A stretch of 64,000 nt of DNA, from the NCBI RefSeq assembly GCF_000189635.1, contig NW_002476261.1, forward strand, positions 124,001 to 188,000, read 5' to 3'. The DNA is from Tetrahymena thermophila SB210. Its lineage: Eukaryota > Ciliophora > Oligohymenophorea > Hymenostomatida > Tetrahymenidae. Shown here one piece after another: positions 49,742 to 61,858 of this stretch; position 1 is the stretch's first letter, and every line of letters begins with the position of its first letter. A program made the position numbers and the translations under genes. The notes beneath the pieces are model-generated. The model saw only the letters and a program-made list of their open reading frames with translations, was not told the origin of the DNA and ran no database searches.

Positions 49742-51268
49742 ATGACATATTCAGATATATATCAAAAGAAATATATCTAAAATCAGTAATTGTAGTCTCA
49801 TCAGCAATAATAGTAGGACAAGGACTTTATCACAATTAGTGGAAAGCACAACTTTTCTCTCCAAAAAGAGCTGGTGCCTCCAAATAACTACACTTTAGCT
49901 CATAAACGTCCTCAAACGAGTCCTTTCTAAAATAATGAATAGCTTAAAGAAACCTTGAAATCTATATCTGACTTAAGAGCAAATTCTCCTACATTTGCTC
50001 TCAATAATCCTATTACCTCTGAAGGTCATTAAGAGCAGATATTTAGGTCATCAGTCAAAAAAACTATTTATTCTGATATTGACAACATTAAAAATCCAAC
50101 TTCCCTATAAATAACAAGAAAATCTACAAATGCATAATGTGGTTATTTGATGGGAACAAGTGAGTAAAAGGATTGGAAACCATCTGTTAAGTAATTAATT
50201 CATTATTTTTGGCATTACATTTTTAACTTATAAATATTAAATGACTTATAATCGTTAACTATCCTTATAAAAATAAATATAATTTTATAATATTTTTAGG
50301 AAAGTTGATACAAAGGATTCCGAACACTATGAGGTATTCGAAAAAAGAGGACTAAAATAGACTAAATAATATTCAGGTACTACTTCTTCTGAAAATCCAC
50401 TTTTAGGATAAGAAGAGAAGACCATCAAGCAAAGGCTATGTGGATCAGGAGTAAAAAATTGCAATATTCAAAAACATTAAAAAAATTCCAATTAATAAAA
50501 TCTTCATCAAAATACTTTTCGAATATTTTTAAAAAGAGCAAATTATGTTTCTGAAGAGACATTTTTTTGCATTTCAATGAAAATCAAAACAAAAATAATA
50601 ATAAAAATTATTTATTGGATATTAATCAAATTTGGCAGTATTTATTTATTTATGAATAGTTAATTTATTAAAGAGTAAAGATTATTTTATTTACATACAT
50701 ACATTCATAAATCCATCCATCCATCCAAACAAATAAACAAACACACCTCTTTAAAGAAAAGAAATTAATTAATTATATCTTTTTCTCAACATATTTAAAT
50801 ATATAAAAAAGGATTAAAAGATATCTGACCAATATTAAAAAATTGCAAACAGAAGAGACTTTGAGCCATGTGATAGATAAGCTAACAACAAGTGGAGCAA
50901 ATATAAAGATTCTAACATTTTCTTCTATCAATCCCCATCTTAACAATAATCTACAAAATGTTCAGTCCCTACTAAATTTAGAGGTGATGAAGCAAAAAAC
51001 CTTATAGGCTATGAATATGCTCTCCCTTTCAATAAACAAAAAGAAGTCACTGATAAAGTAAATAAAGTAAATCATTAAAGATATGTTTCATATGACTAAG
51101 CTAACGACTATGATTTTAGAAAAAGAAGTAATTTAATCTAAAATAATTTACAAATATATTTATAATAACTGAAAATTTTATCTTAAAGGTAATCGTCTTG
51201 CTAAAGAAGAGGCTTATGCATAAAAAAATCAGTAGAATTTAGAGTCTGATAATTTAAAAGTTAAATGA
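49742..51268 (+). CDS. Unknown protein, 328 residues
   Basis: Four exons: 49742-50190, 50300-50450, 50821-51127 and 51189-51268 (987 bases, frame closed, TGA stop). The 370-base third intron is unusually long for this window. The product has a Gln-rich start, then a Ser/Thr/Asn/Pro-rich, hydrophilic chain with a few aromatic blocks (CGYLMGT, FFYQSPS, GYEYALPF). There is no signal peptide, membrane segment or coiled coil, and few long hydrophobic stretches. Conserved-looking short blocks in a disordered chain are common in microtubule-associated and axonemal proteins, but I do not recognise this one. Confidence 0.75.
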
Positions 51269-51861
51269 AACAAAACAAGTAAGCAGTCTCTAATTATATA
51301 ATTTAAAATACTAAATAAACTCTATCTAGCAAGTGTTATCCTAATATATTTACTATTTTTATTTTTAATTAACACTCTCCTAATATCTAATATGTATATT
51401 AATTTTACATATTTTGTATATACCTTTTCTCAATAAAGATTTCAATCTAAATCATGTAATAATTTTTATAATTTCATATCATATTTAACCACAACTTTAA
51501 TATTGCATTTAATTATATTCATTCACTTTCATTTTTATCTAATCTTAATATTTAATTTGTTTTTTTTATGATGATTTTTTCCCAGATTTAACTAAAAAAT
51601 ATTTATTACATTAAAATAATTTGATTGAGTATTAAAACTTTTTAATAAAAAATGTCTTAAAAAAAGATAGAACAACAACTAATAGGTATAAAATGAATAG
51701 ATAGAAAAATGGTTTAGATTTTTTTATAATTTAATAACAGAAAATAAAATTAGATGAAAATAAAACTTAAATAATAAATTGAATTTTTAAAATAAAATAA
51801 TAGTGAGAAATACAAAATAATATAGAATTTATAGATATATTTTTTAAAAATATCAGATATT
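51269..51861. other. Convergent 3' spacer
   Basis: A+T-rich spacer between the 3' ends of the 49742 gene (+) and the 51862 gene (-). Nothing else seen. Confidence 0.6.
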
Positions 51862-53670
51862 TCATTAATTTTCAGTTTTACTATTAAGAGATTCGTTTGT
51901 TTTTTTTATTTGACTTTTATTATAGGATTATTTTTTATAAATAGAATCAACTTATTTGGCTGGATTTTTTATAAGCAAATGACCTATTACAGAAAATTAA
52001 TCATTGCTATTAAATAATACTTCATTTGCTAATCTTACAGAATTATAATAGTAATATGATAATTCATTTAGAATATCTTTTACTTGATATTATTTTTTAT
52101 ATTTTCGTTTAGGATCTTTATCTTATGAGAGATTGACTCTGCCTTTTCTTGAAAAATACCAGCTATCATAGACAGATGTAAGGACAGAAATTATGTTTAA
52201 GAGCTAAGTAGATGATGCTGTTTAAGTATATTCTTCATTTATTTCATTTTAAAAACCATATTTTTTATTTTAAGCTAATTTAATGAGATTAATAATTATG
52301 TTATGAGTTTTATTAAAATCTTCAATCAAGGCCTATTTTGAATTTTTTTCAAACATCACTCTTGCTAACTTTTCTTTTATGTGATCAAATTATATTTTAT
52401 CTTCGGCTGTAGAATCTTAACACTCTAAAAACTCTTCTGCTACTTTAAAAAATTTTTCTATGTGGCTTTCATTATCTTAAATTAATTCTATATATTATTT
52501 ATGTGCTTTTTCACAGAAATACTTATATTTTGGAATAGGTGTTTCAAAAATTAAAGGTTCCATAAATATATCTAAATAATCTTTGTTAATACTACTAGAA
52601 AATCGTTGGTATTTTTTAAGGAGATCATCGTTTATTAACTTAATATAATCTTCCTGTTATATAAGCTCATTAATATTTATTGACTATAAATTATAAATAG
52701 AATTTGTAAAGGGTCTCTCAAAATTAAGCCAAGACTAGCATTTTTCTTTAAAGTCTTAAGAAATCTATGAAACCGTTAAGTATTTGCTCTTTAAATTGTA
52801 TATGAATTCACTTAAATTGTAAGCTTCATCGCAGCTTTCGTAGTGTTCTTCAAAAACATTAGTTAGATAATTAACTAATTCTGAAATTCCAGTTTGGCAA
52901 TTGTTATCTGTTAATCTATAAGGGCTTTCTGAATCTGTTAAAATTTAAGACCATTTCTAAAAAACTTTGAGTTCTGAAAAATATTCTTTTAAAAATTAGT
53001 AACTAATATCTTTGATCATCTAAATTGTATCAGTCTAATTCATAATCTCCTTCAAATAATAGTGTCTGACATTATTTGATAATTCTTTATTTTCATAATT
53101 ATTATCCACTTAACTAAAAAATTATCCCTTTACCTTCTAAAAATATGTTTTCATTTAAGGGATTATATTGTTTTTAAAATGAGCTGCTAATTTCTCAACC
53201 CATTAATCCAAAGGAAAGAAATCAAGGACTCTTATTTTTGTGTAGTAGTAAGACAAAAATTTCTCTTTGTACTCCGTATCATAACAATTAAAAAGTGAAT
53301 TTCTTGTATAAGAATAAAATTTATCCATTACTTAAATATTTATATGAAATCCTGGAGGGTATGGCATACTCTTAAATTTTTTAAATATTGCATTTAGTAC
53401 TTTTTGTCTTATATTTTATGTTTTTGTCATATCTTGATTATTCAAATACACATTAACGGGCAGTAATCCATATGAGCAAATATTTTTATAGACCAAATTC
53501 TCACAATCTTCTTAAGAATTCCACATGTCAAGCTTTTTCTCTTAGTACTCTGAAGGTTAAATTTAATGTATTCCATCCTCGTCAGAGTATTTCTTTACAA
53601 TAAATAGAAAATTTTCAAAATTTAACAAAAAATTTAAAGCAAATTTATGATTTGAAAAAATTTAAAGCAT
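51862..53670 (-). CDS. Unknown protein, 602 residues
   Basis: Single exon, start at 53670, TGA at 51862-51864. The product is rich in aromatic residues, Lys, Glu and Asn and is probably almost all helical, with no low-complexity tracts until the last 40 residues. The first 30 residues are hydrophobic (Phe/Leu-rich) but interrupted, more like a packed helix pair than a signal. If they are not translated, the next in-frame ATG lies about 46 codons downstream. I do not recognise a domain. The gene follows the 53804-54948 gene on the same strand with only 133 bases between, and both encode Tyr/Phe-rich helical proteins. They may be functionally linked, or parts of one longer gene with an unrecognised intron. 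Confidence 0.72.
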
Positions 53671-53803
53671 TAATTATTAAAAAAATAAGTAAATTAAGAA
53701 GGAAAGGAATTTATTTTTTAGGATAATAAATAAATAATTAAATTAAACTCTTATTGTAAAACAGTTTTCTTTCTGATAATTTAAATTAAAATTTTTTAAA
53801 TAA

Positions 53804-54948
53804 TCAATTTAAATTGTTTTTTATTATTGGACTGAAAATCAATCTTTAATTGTTAATTAATTATATTTATTCTTTATTTAATTTATTCAAAAATTTAATT
53901 ACTTTGTCTTAAAGATCCTTAGTAAGAGATAACCTAATTGCATCCTTAATAGTGTTAAAAGTAATCTGCTTTAACCTTTCTTAAATATTAGAGAATATAC
54001 TATAAGGAGAAGATTTATGGTAGTAATGCAGACGATTAGCAATCTCATTAAAGTCTGGTATGTCTTTAGCAGCAATTGCGTAATATACAAAAATAATTTA
54101 TGGATTCTAATAAAAGGGAACATCGATATCCATCTCATCAATATATAAAGTATTATATTTATATTCTTTAAAAAGTATTATTTTTGTTTATCCTTATAGA
54201 GCTCTTTATATATATTCTTTATTTGAATGCAAATTTTTTAGTTCTTTTGTTTACTATTTCTATTCATAATATGTTTCCAGATCTTCAAGTTGTGAATTTA
54301 AATATGTAGAAAAGTCCTTATAGGAACCAAATTTATTCATGTTCATAAAATGGGACATGTTAATAACATTTTTTAAGTCTGGATGTTAGTGAATATCTTA
54401 TTTAATTTTCTCCAATTTGTTGTCTGATTACTCATTTATCACAAGTATTAAATTATCCATGTCGACTTATTTACTTAAATCCTCTTTAAATTACTAATTA
54501 TCTGCTAATTTACTCTAATGCATGTCTTATTTTTATTCTTCCTATTCTTACAGTGGATTTACTACATTGATATTATCCTTTTGTTTTCTTTTTTGTTATA
54601 CAAACTCATGGATATACTCTTTATCGCTAAGCAAGTATTCTTTAAAATCCTACAACAATCTTAATTAATCCGAGTGTTTCTAAAATAATTTTTATGTGTT
54701 TTCGATATTTTCTTAATCTACTTTAAAGATTTTATCCTCCCTCTCAAACAGCCTATTTGCAAAGATGTAAACAGGTTCAAATAATGTACACTTCTACAAG
54801 TTAAATTTAGCACCTTTCCATTCAAATTTCACAAAAGAGAGACCATCAATTTGCTTTCTAATTTATTTTTCCCTAAAAGTTAAAAAATATATAAATTTAA
54901 CATAAGAATTAAGCTTATTTGTATTTATTACTCTTTCACTTAACTCAT
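53804..54948 (-). CDS. Unknown protein, 361 residues
   Basis: Two exons (-): 54932-54948, only 17 bases encoding the start, and 53804-54872 (1086 bases, frame closed, TGA at 53804-53806). The 59-base intron is GT..AG. The protein opens with a charged segment, then a small region with beta-like alternation (LSFVKFEWKGAKF), followed by helical Lys/Glu/Gln-rich sequence and a more compact Tyr/Ile-rich C-terminal third. No signal peptide or membrane span is seen. I cannot assign a family. The tiny first exon is supported by the lack of any in-frame ATG before the conserved-looking part of exon 2. Confidence 0.72.
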
Positions 54949-56396
54949 TTTTAGACTTATTTGTTTTTCTTCAGCTAATTTTTAGAAAATTGTTGATTTT
55001 GAATATTTACTCCTATAATTTTTTTTAATAAACAGAACCAAATAATTAATTTTATGTAAATAAAATATGATTGATACTTTGATTAGAATATACTCATCAA
55101 ATATAAAAAATTTAAAAATCATACAATAATATTGCTATTTTTAAATAATTTTTGATAAAAGAAAATCAATTAAATTCTAAGAAATGATCTATTTATTTAT
55201 CAATCTATCCTTCTTGAAATTAAAATTTAAAAAAATAACCAATCAAACAATATTTAAAATAAAATGGCCAAAATATTTAAAAATGAATTATTTACTCAAA
55301 AAAATTTTAATAATTAAAAATGTAAAATGATTTGAGATAAATGTTTAAAATTAAAAATAATTAAAAATTAAAAAATAAATTTATTAATTTCTTAATAATT
55401 AAAACGAATCATCTCGGATTAAAAATTGTGTTTTATTGTTGATAAAATTATTTTATAAATAAAAAATTACTATGTAAAACAAATGTAAAAAATATTTAAT
55501 GACAATTAGTTCTAATTTATTAATATAATTTTTTGTTTTGTTGTTTAAAAATAAAATCCTTCAAAATAAGAAATATTATTTATTATTATTATTAATATTA
55601 TTTGACAATCAACAAGTATTTATATAAAAGGATAACAAATTTAATAAAATTTTACTTTTTCTCTTAATTATACTTTTATTTACTTTTTAAAATGAATTCT
55701 CATCAATATATATTTATATTTTTGAGATAAAATAATTTAAAATATTTTGGAAAGTGGAATAAGATAAATTGCTTTTATTTTATTAATAATAGCTAAAGTA
55801 ATTAAGTATTTCTTCATTAAAAATATTATATCCAAATGTTAAAAAGGGATTATTTGTTTGGTCACTGAATACCCGAAAATTCAAAAAAATTAAATTGAAA
55901 TCTATTATCATGAGCTTAGCTTTCGTTTAGCAAACAGCTTGTTCTTTTCTAAAAAGAACTGTGTTATTAGAATAGAAATATGATTTTTTACTTTGGATAA
56001 AGAAGATGCAATATTCCCTGATATTTATTATCCAAATATTTATTTTGAAGTAATAATCATATTTTTGAAAATAAATAGTAAAGTAAAGGGAATTTTTAAT
56101 AAAAATATTACAGAGTACAACTTTTATTTTAAGATATAAATTATACTTTAATAATAGTAACTTGAATAATAATAAATTTTAATATAGTTAATAATTGATT
56201 GATTGATAATGGATATTTGAACATAATTAATTTAGAAATGAGTTTTATAGAGTAAGTTATTGTTAATAAAAAGCCAATAATATGAAGAAAGCTCTAAATT
56301 AATTTCAAAATTTTTACAGCAATCGGAAAAAAGCTTTTAGTTTTTATAAGATCCCTTCGGTTTATTAGCCCCTAATCAATAATTGATAAATATAAA
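54949..56396. other. A+T-rich intergenic region
   Basis: Spacer of about 1.4 kb between two - strand genes. A patch at 56310-56370 has somewhat higher G+C next to the 3' end of the following gene and may be 3' UTR. No gene or RNA element recognised. Confidence 0.55.
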
Positions 56397-59204
56397 TCAG
56401 ATGCCAAATGTCATTAGCTTTTTTCTTTGTTAAGCGAATTTATCTTCAACTTTAGGCTTACTTTCAACTTGATTGATCTCTTCTTTTGCAATATTTAAGA
56501 ACACAGAATTGAAAGGTTTGTCTTTAGTAGTAGTTTTTAAGGAGAATTCGGACATCTAGATAAATCCTGGGTTTTTTTATGTTGACTCTACATTTGTTTG
56601 TGATTGTTTTGGTTAATCATTTTATTATGGCTTAGTGCTGTCAAATTAACCAAGTTTTTACAATAGTTCTCCATTAGAAACTTCGAGCTTTTGATGAAGA
56701 GACTTTTTAACAGAAGATTAATCTTGTTAAGCCAAAGGTTTGGCTGCTTCCTTGCTTTCTTCTTTTGTTTATTATTAGACTGGATTATCTTAGCTTTTTG
56801 TTTCTGATTTACTACTCACATCAAGAGTTTAGATATTCTTTTTTACTAATATTCCACCACCATTAACTAATTAATTCAAATTTTTCTTCTCTTCTTCTGC
56901 CTTATCAAAATCTAAATCTGAAATCTTTTAATTAACATTTCTGGTACCTTTGATAATATAAAATAATATTTTTAAATTAATGAGATAAAACAAATCTTCT
57001 TAACAAAATGATTGTGAAAATTAATTAATTACCTTCTCTTAAGCCTTTACCACTTGATCTTAAAGCAATTAGAGAAAGTTACTAAGCCGGAGTGAGAGAC
57101 TTTAATCCGTTTCCTCTTGAAACAAGACGAGGGGTAACAGTTGAAGCAATATCTTCCTTATCGCCTTGCAGTTCAGTTGTTTTGAAAGTTGAATTTTTCA
57201 TTATTTTATTAAAGTTTTCTAAGTTTTTGTTAAAATCATTTTTGTTTATCAGATTGTGTGTTACAATTTTTTTATCTTTTGTAGATTTTTAGAAAAGCTC
57301 TTTTATTTTATCAAAGCTCAAGTCCAGCTTTTTACATAAATCTTTTTGTTTCTCTAAAATTTCTTCTAGTTTATAGCTGCTATATCTTTTAATGTGATTT
57401 TTATACATTCTGTCTTTGATTTCGCTATTAGCTTTGAGATAATCTAAAGTAGAATTTTCACAAACTGTACCCAAATTATCTTTGTTTATTTAAAATACTT
57501 CATTCTTGCCTTCACCTATCATCATAGTTCCATAAATGCATTCTATTTGTTAATAAGATTGTTTAATTATTTTTTAGTAAGAAAATCATATTTCAATCTA
57601 TTTATCTATACCTTTGTTAAATAAGCTGTAAGATTCATTAAACATCTAGTTTTCACTGATAAGACCAATTACAATAAAATCTATTCAAATGTACATAAAA
57701 AGTAATTAATATAATATCCATTATTTAATAATAACTTTAACAAACAAACAAAATAATTTCATGAAAATTTGTACTTATGAAATAAATTTATTTATTTAAT
57801 ACCTTCGGAGTAATCTTGATTAACTTTAGACTTTGGAACCCAGACTAATATTTTTCCCTTCGAAAGTACAAAAACATCATTAGAACCACTTGTGGTTGTA
57901 GTCATAATAGTACCTTAATCTTACTTTCCATATAATTTAAAATTCTTAGATTTAAGTCTTTGCTGTCCTTATTCTGCCTTTGCAATGTTAGGGAAAACAG
58001 CCTTAAGACAATTTATTTTTGTTTTAAATTCTTTTTCAAATCTTTCAGAGCTTGCCTTAATTATAATTTTTAAATGGGTTCAACATTTTAAAGTATATAA
58101 AAAATAAGTATGTATGTATGTGTATTTTACTTCTAATATCTTATCTAAATAGGATCTTTTGATGTAAGCAATTTAAGAATTTTCTACACAAACTAACTTA
58201 TAGGTTGCATTTTCCCTTTTAATTGTAGAATTAATAAATTAATTAATCGAAAAACATAAAGTAACAAATAAATTACTTTGGACTTTGAATTAACTGTACC
58301 TATTACTATTCATCTGTGACAATCAGCTCATTTGTTTCAAACTTTTTCACTATTAATGAAATTGAAATAAATTATTTAGTGCTAATAAGTTTTATCAGGA
58401 ATATGAAAGGAGAATTAATGAATGAAAATAGAGGAATTTCAATTCAAAACAAAGAGCAACTTAAAAAAAAAGAAGTTAATTTCTATTTTTACAAGATTCA
58501 TTTTGTTCTTCAAAAGTTTGGATGAGCTCAATAGAACCTATAGATTAATAAAATAACATAAATATATTTTTTTCCTTCAATATGTCCAAGTTTTATAAAA
58601 AAGCTAGCTTTCTATTTAAAAATGAAGCATTAAGAATTCAATTTGAGAATTTGTTCATGTTTTGTAATAATTAGCAATTTTTTCTTCTTTAATTAATAAA
58701 TGTGTAAATTAAGAATTGAGATATACCATTAATTATGAATATCAAATTTAGTTTTTAGAACTGATTGCTTTCTGAAGGGACTTCATCTCCTTACTTAAGA
58801 TCGGCATACTAGAAGAGCTTTATAATCTATTTCATATATAAATAAAATTTATCTCCTTAGTATTCCTTTTTGGCAGTAAATTATTGATCAGTATTAATTC
58901 TTAAATTATCTTCATAAAAAATAGACAAATTGAATAACAAACAAAAAATACTTTATCAAATTCCTCCTTTTCTAAGATACTCTTTATCTGTTCGAGAGTA
59001 TTGGATTTGATGTTGCTTTCTAAGTACTTAGAAACAAACTCGATTTCACTTTCAGTTTTATCCTCCTTTTTTAACTAATAAATAAACTATTGCTATCTCT
59101 TTTTTTCAGTGCTTTAGCCCTAAAATATACAGTTTTATTAAATATTTCGCTTATAAGTAAATAATAATTTTGCATACTAAAAGACCTCCAAATGCTCCAA
59201 GCAT
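56397..59204 (-). CDS. Unknown 10-exon protein with Gly/Phe N-terminus
   Basis: Ten exons (-): 59178-59204, 58952-59119, 58727-58865, 58493-58537, 58277-58313, 58131-58215, 57803-58055, 57612-57680, 57033-57542 and 56397-56947. They total 1884 bases, 627 residues, frame closed. The acceptor of exon 3 could instead lie about 45 bases upstream. The protein starts MLGAFGGLLGQS, reminiscent of FG-type nucleoporin repeats, followed by a helical segment. A beta-rich middle (about 110-280) has strings such as TYKLVCVENSQIAYIK and VFVLSKGKILVWVP. A long helical Lys/Asn-rich part and a disordered Lys/Gln/Ser tail follow. I do not recognise the family; a nuclear-pore-related role is only a guess from the first residues. 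Confidence 0.75.
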
Positions 59205-60370
59205 CTCCTTTTTATATTTTGATTAGTTTCCTTCTTTAAAATTGCTATTGCTTGAGTACTTTAAGTTTTATTATTTCAGTCGCGCTTATTTGATTGTTTG
59301 ATTATTTTAGTTATTTTAGTTATTAGAGAGAACTTATTTGATTGATGAATATTTATCTAAATTAAATTCTGCAATATTTATTATCCGAACTACTATTGAT
59401 TTAACTAGTAATTAATTATGTTTTGGTTTTTATTTATTTTTTTCTTGGTTTCTTATATTTTATTATTATCTACAGCCTGACTGATTTTAATTAAAGATAG
59501 TTTTTCTAATATTAATATTGCGAGTTATCAATTAAATCGTTTATTTCCTATTTTTTTTTTTTTTTTGCATATCAATAGATAAATCTTATATGCATGCTTT
59601 TTTCCTGTCCACTTCTTTCACTATCAAGATTTAATGTAAATCTTCTTTCTCTGCTTAAATTTAGAAATAAAACAAACAAACAAAAAAATCAATCAATTTA
59701 TGTATGTATATATGTATCTCATTTGATGCAAAATTAATCTGCCAGCTTCACTTCACTTTAATCAAAATTTGCTTAAGATATACTCATAAAACAGTCAATC
59801 AATTTTCAATTTTTTAAATTTCTGATAAAATAATTGCTATAAAATTCCTCTTTAATTTAATCACTGGGTTAAAATTTAAAAAAAGAATGCTTTAGTCTTC
59901 CAAAAATTTCTCTTCTATTTAAAATGAATCAATCTCTTTAAACTAGATTAAAAATACTTAAAAGAATTAAATAAAATCTTAAAATTATGTGAAATATTAT
60001 AAGATATAATTACAAAATGAATTTATCTTTCTATCATACTTTACTTTCTCAAACTTTACTATAGTTTTTAACTTTGTTTATTAACTACAAAAAAAATTTT
60101 TTATTAAATTTGATTGGTTGATTTATTTATTAAGATAAAATATTTTTTAATTTTTTTAATTTCATTGTTAATCATTAAAATTAAAAACTTATTTTTGCAG
60201 TTTTTAATTTTTTATTAAATTAAAATAAAAATATTTAGATAATCATATCAAAAAAATTATAAAACTAAAGAATTCTAAATAAAAATATTTTTAATTTAAA
60301 TTCACCTTATTTTAAAACTAAATTGTTTTATTTAAATTTATCAAAAATAAAATTTTTAAATTATATAAAA
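59205..60370. other. A+T-rich spacer before the 5S cluster
   Basis: No coding frame is visible. A poly-T tract lies at 59552-59566. The right end leads into the first 5S gene, whose transcript (-) would end in the T-run read from the A-run at about 60367-60371. Confidence 0.55.
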
Positions 60371-60490
60371 AGGTTATCGACACTGGGACTTCCCAAGCGG
60401 TCCCCCACCTTAGTACTAACCCAGCCTTAAGGCGCTTAACTTCGGAGTTCGAATGGGATCCGGTGTATTCACCTTAGTATGGCCGATAAC
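60371..60490 (-). rRNA. 5S ribosomal RNA, copy 1 (variant)
   Basis: On the - strand it begins GTTATCGGCCATACTAAGGT and ends with the complementary GATAAC, closing helix I, followed by CC and a short T-run that would stop RNA polymerase III. The internal control boxes are the usual eukaryotic ones. This copy differs from the other five by A24 to U (GGTGAATACACC instead of GGTGAAAACACC). As the last of the array in transcription direction it may be a divergent or minor gene. Confidence 0.97.
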
Positions 60491-60605
60491 AAAATATATT
60501 TCAACCAATGTCTATTTATTTTTGAAAATAAACTTAATTAAAAAATTATTGTTAAATAATTTCATATTATTTAAATTTATTTATATAAAATTTAAAAAAT
60601 AAAAA

Positions 60606-60725
60606 AGGTTATCGACACTGGGACTTCCCAAGCGGTCCCCCACCTTAGTACTAACCCAGCCTTAAGGCGCTTAACTTCGGAGTTCGAATGGGATCCGGTG
60701 TTTTCACCTTAGTATGGCCGATAAC
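60606..60725 (-). rRNA. 5S ribosomal RNA, copy 2
   Basis: Identical to copies 3-6 over the transcribed region. Its upstream flank (right side on this map) is diverged and lacks the GACAT plus TATATATTTT arrangement conserved before most other copies, so its expression may differ. A T-run follows the 3' end. Confidence 0.97.
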
Positions 60726-60850
60726 AAAATTAATAAAATTAATGTCAATTTAAAGTAATACTAATAAATTCAATACTCTATCTTAAAAATTAAGAATTTA
60801 AAGAAAATCTATTATATTTTTTATAAATATTTTTATCATAAAAATAAAAA

Positions 60851-60970
60851 AGGTTATCGACACTGGGACTTCCCAAGCGGTCCCCCACCTTAGTACTAAC
60901 CCAGCCTTAAGGCGCTTAACTTCGGAGTTCGAATGGGATCCGGTGTTTTCACCTTAGTATGGCCGATAAC
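60851..60970 (-). rRNA. 5S ribosomal RNA, copy 3
   Basis: Same 120-base sequence as copies 2, 4, 5 and 6. It is preceded by the conserved upstream block with TATATATTTT directly before position 1 and AGACAT about 20 bases upstream. A poly-T terminator follows. Confidence 0.97.
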
Positions 60971-61086
60971 AAAATATATATCAACGGATGTCTATTTATT
61001 TTTGAAAATAAACTTAATATAAAAATTATTTGTAAAATAATTTCATATTAGTTAAAGTTATTTATATAAAATTAAATAAATAAAAA

Positions 61087-61206
61087 AGGTTATCGACACT
61101 GGGACTTCCCAAGCGGTCCCCCACCTTAGTACTAACCCAGCCTTAAGGCGCTTAACTTCGGAGTTCGAATGGGATCCGGTGTTTTCACCTTAGTATGGCC
61201 GATAAC
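61087..61206 (-). rRNA. 5S ribosomal RNA, copy 4
   Basis: Standard copy with the conserved upstream block. The spacer to copy 5 is about 180 bases longer than the others, so the array unit is not uniform here. Confidence 0.97.
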
Positions 61207-61502
61207 AAAATATATATCAATGAATGTCTATTTAAATAAAATTAAAAAAAATAAATTTAATAATAAATTCTTTTTAAAATAAATTCATATTATTTATTGT
61301 TATTACGAAGATTAAATTGAAATAATAAAGTTATCTATTCTTTAAAGCATTTAAATTTGAAGTTCAATTCACATTGAATATCATTATGTATAGGTGATAT
61401 AAAAAATTATTGTAATAAATTTTATTTATCTAAAATGCAAATAAATTTAATTTATAAATTCTGAAATAAAATAATTTAGTTTATTATTAAGTAAAATAAA
61501 AA

Positions 61503-61622
61503 AGGTTATCGACACTGGGACTTCCCAAGCGGTCCCCCACCTTAGTACTAACCCAGCCTTAAGGCGCTTAACTTCGGAGTTCGAATGGGATCCGGTGTTT
61601 TCACCTTAGTATGGCCGATAAC
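61503..61622 (-). rRNA. 5S ribosomal RNA, copy 5
   Basis: Standard copy with the conserved upstream block and an 8-base inverted repeat (TTTATTTT/AAAATAAA) further upstream, also present near copies 1 and 3. Confidence 0.97.
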
Positions 61623-61738
61623 AAAATATATATCAATGAATGTCTATTTATTTTTGAAAATAAACTTAGTAAAAAAATATTTTTAAAATAATTTCATATT
61701 AATTAAAGTTATTTATATAAAATTAAATAAATAAAAAA

Positions 61739-61858
61739 AGGTTATCGACACTGGGACTTCCCAAGCGGTCCCCCACCTTAGTACTAACCCAGCCTTAAGG
61801 CGCTTAACTTCGGAGTTCGAATGGGATCCGGTGTTTTCACCTTAGTATGGCCGATAAC
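61739..61858 (-). rRNA. 5S ribosomal RNA, copy 6
   Basis: First copy of the array in transcription direction. Transcribed region is the standard one; upstream it keeps TATATATTTT and the AGACATTC block. A T-run follows the 3' end. Confidence 0.97.

Noticed and set aside
58316-58525. 69-codon frame on the + strand
   Set aside because: Falls mainly in an intron of the - strand ten-exon gene and has no protein-like features.
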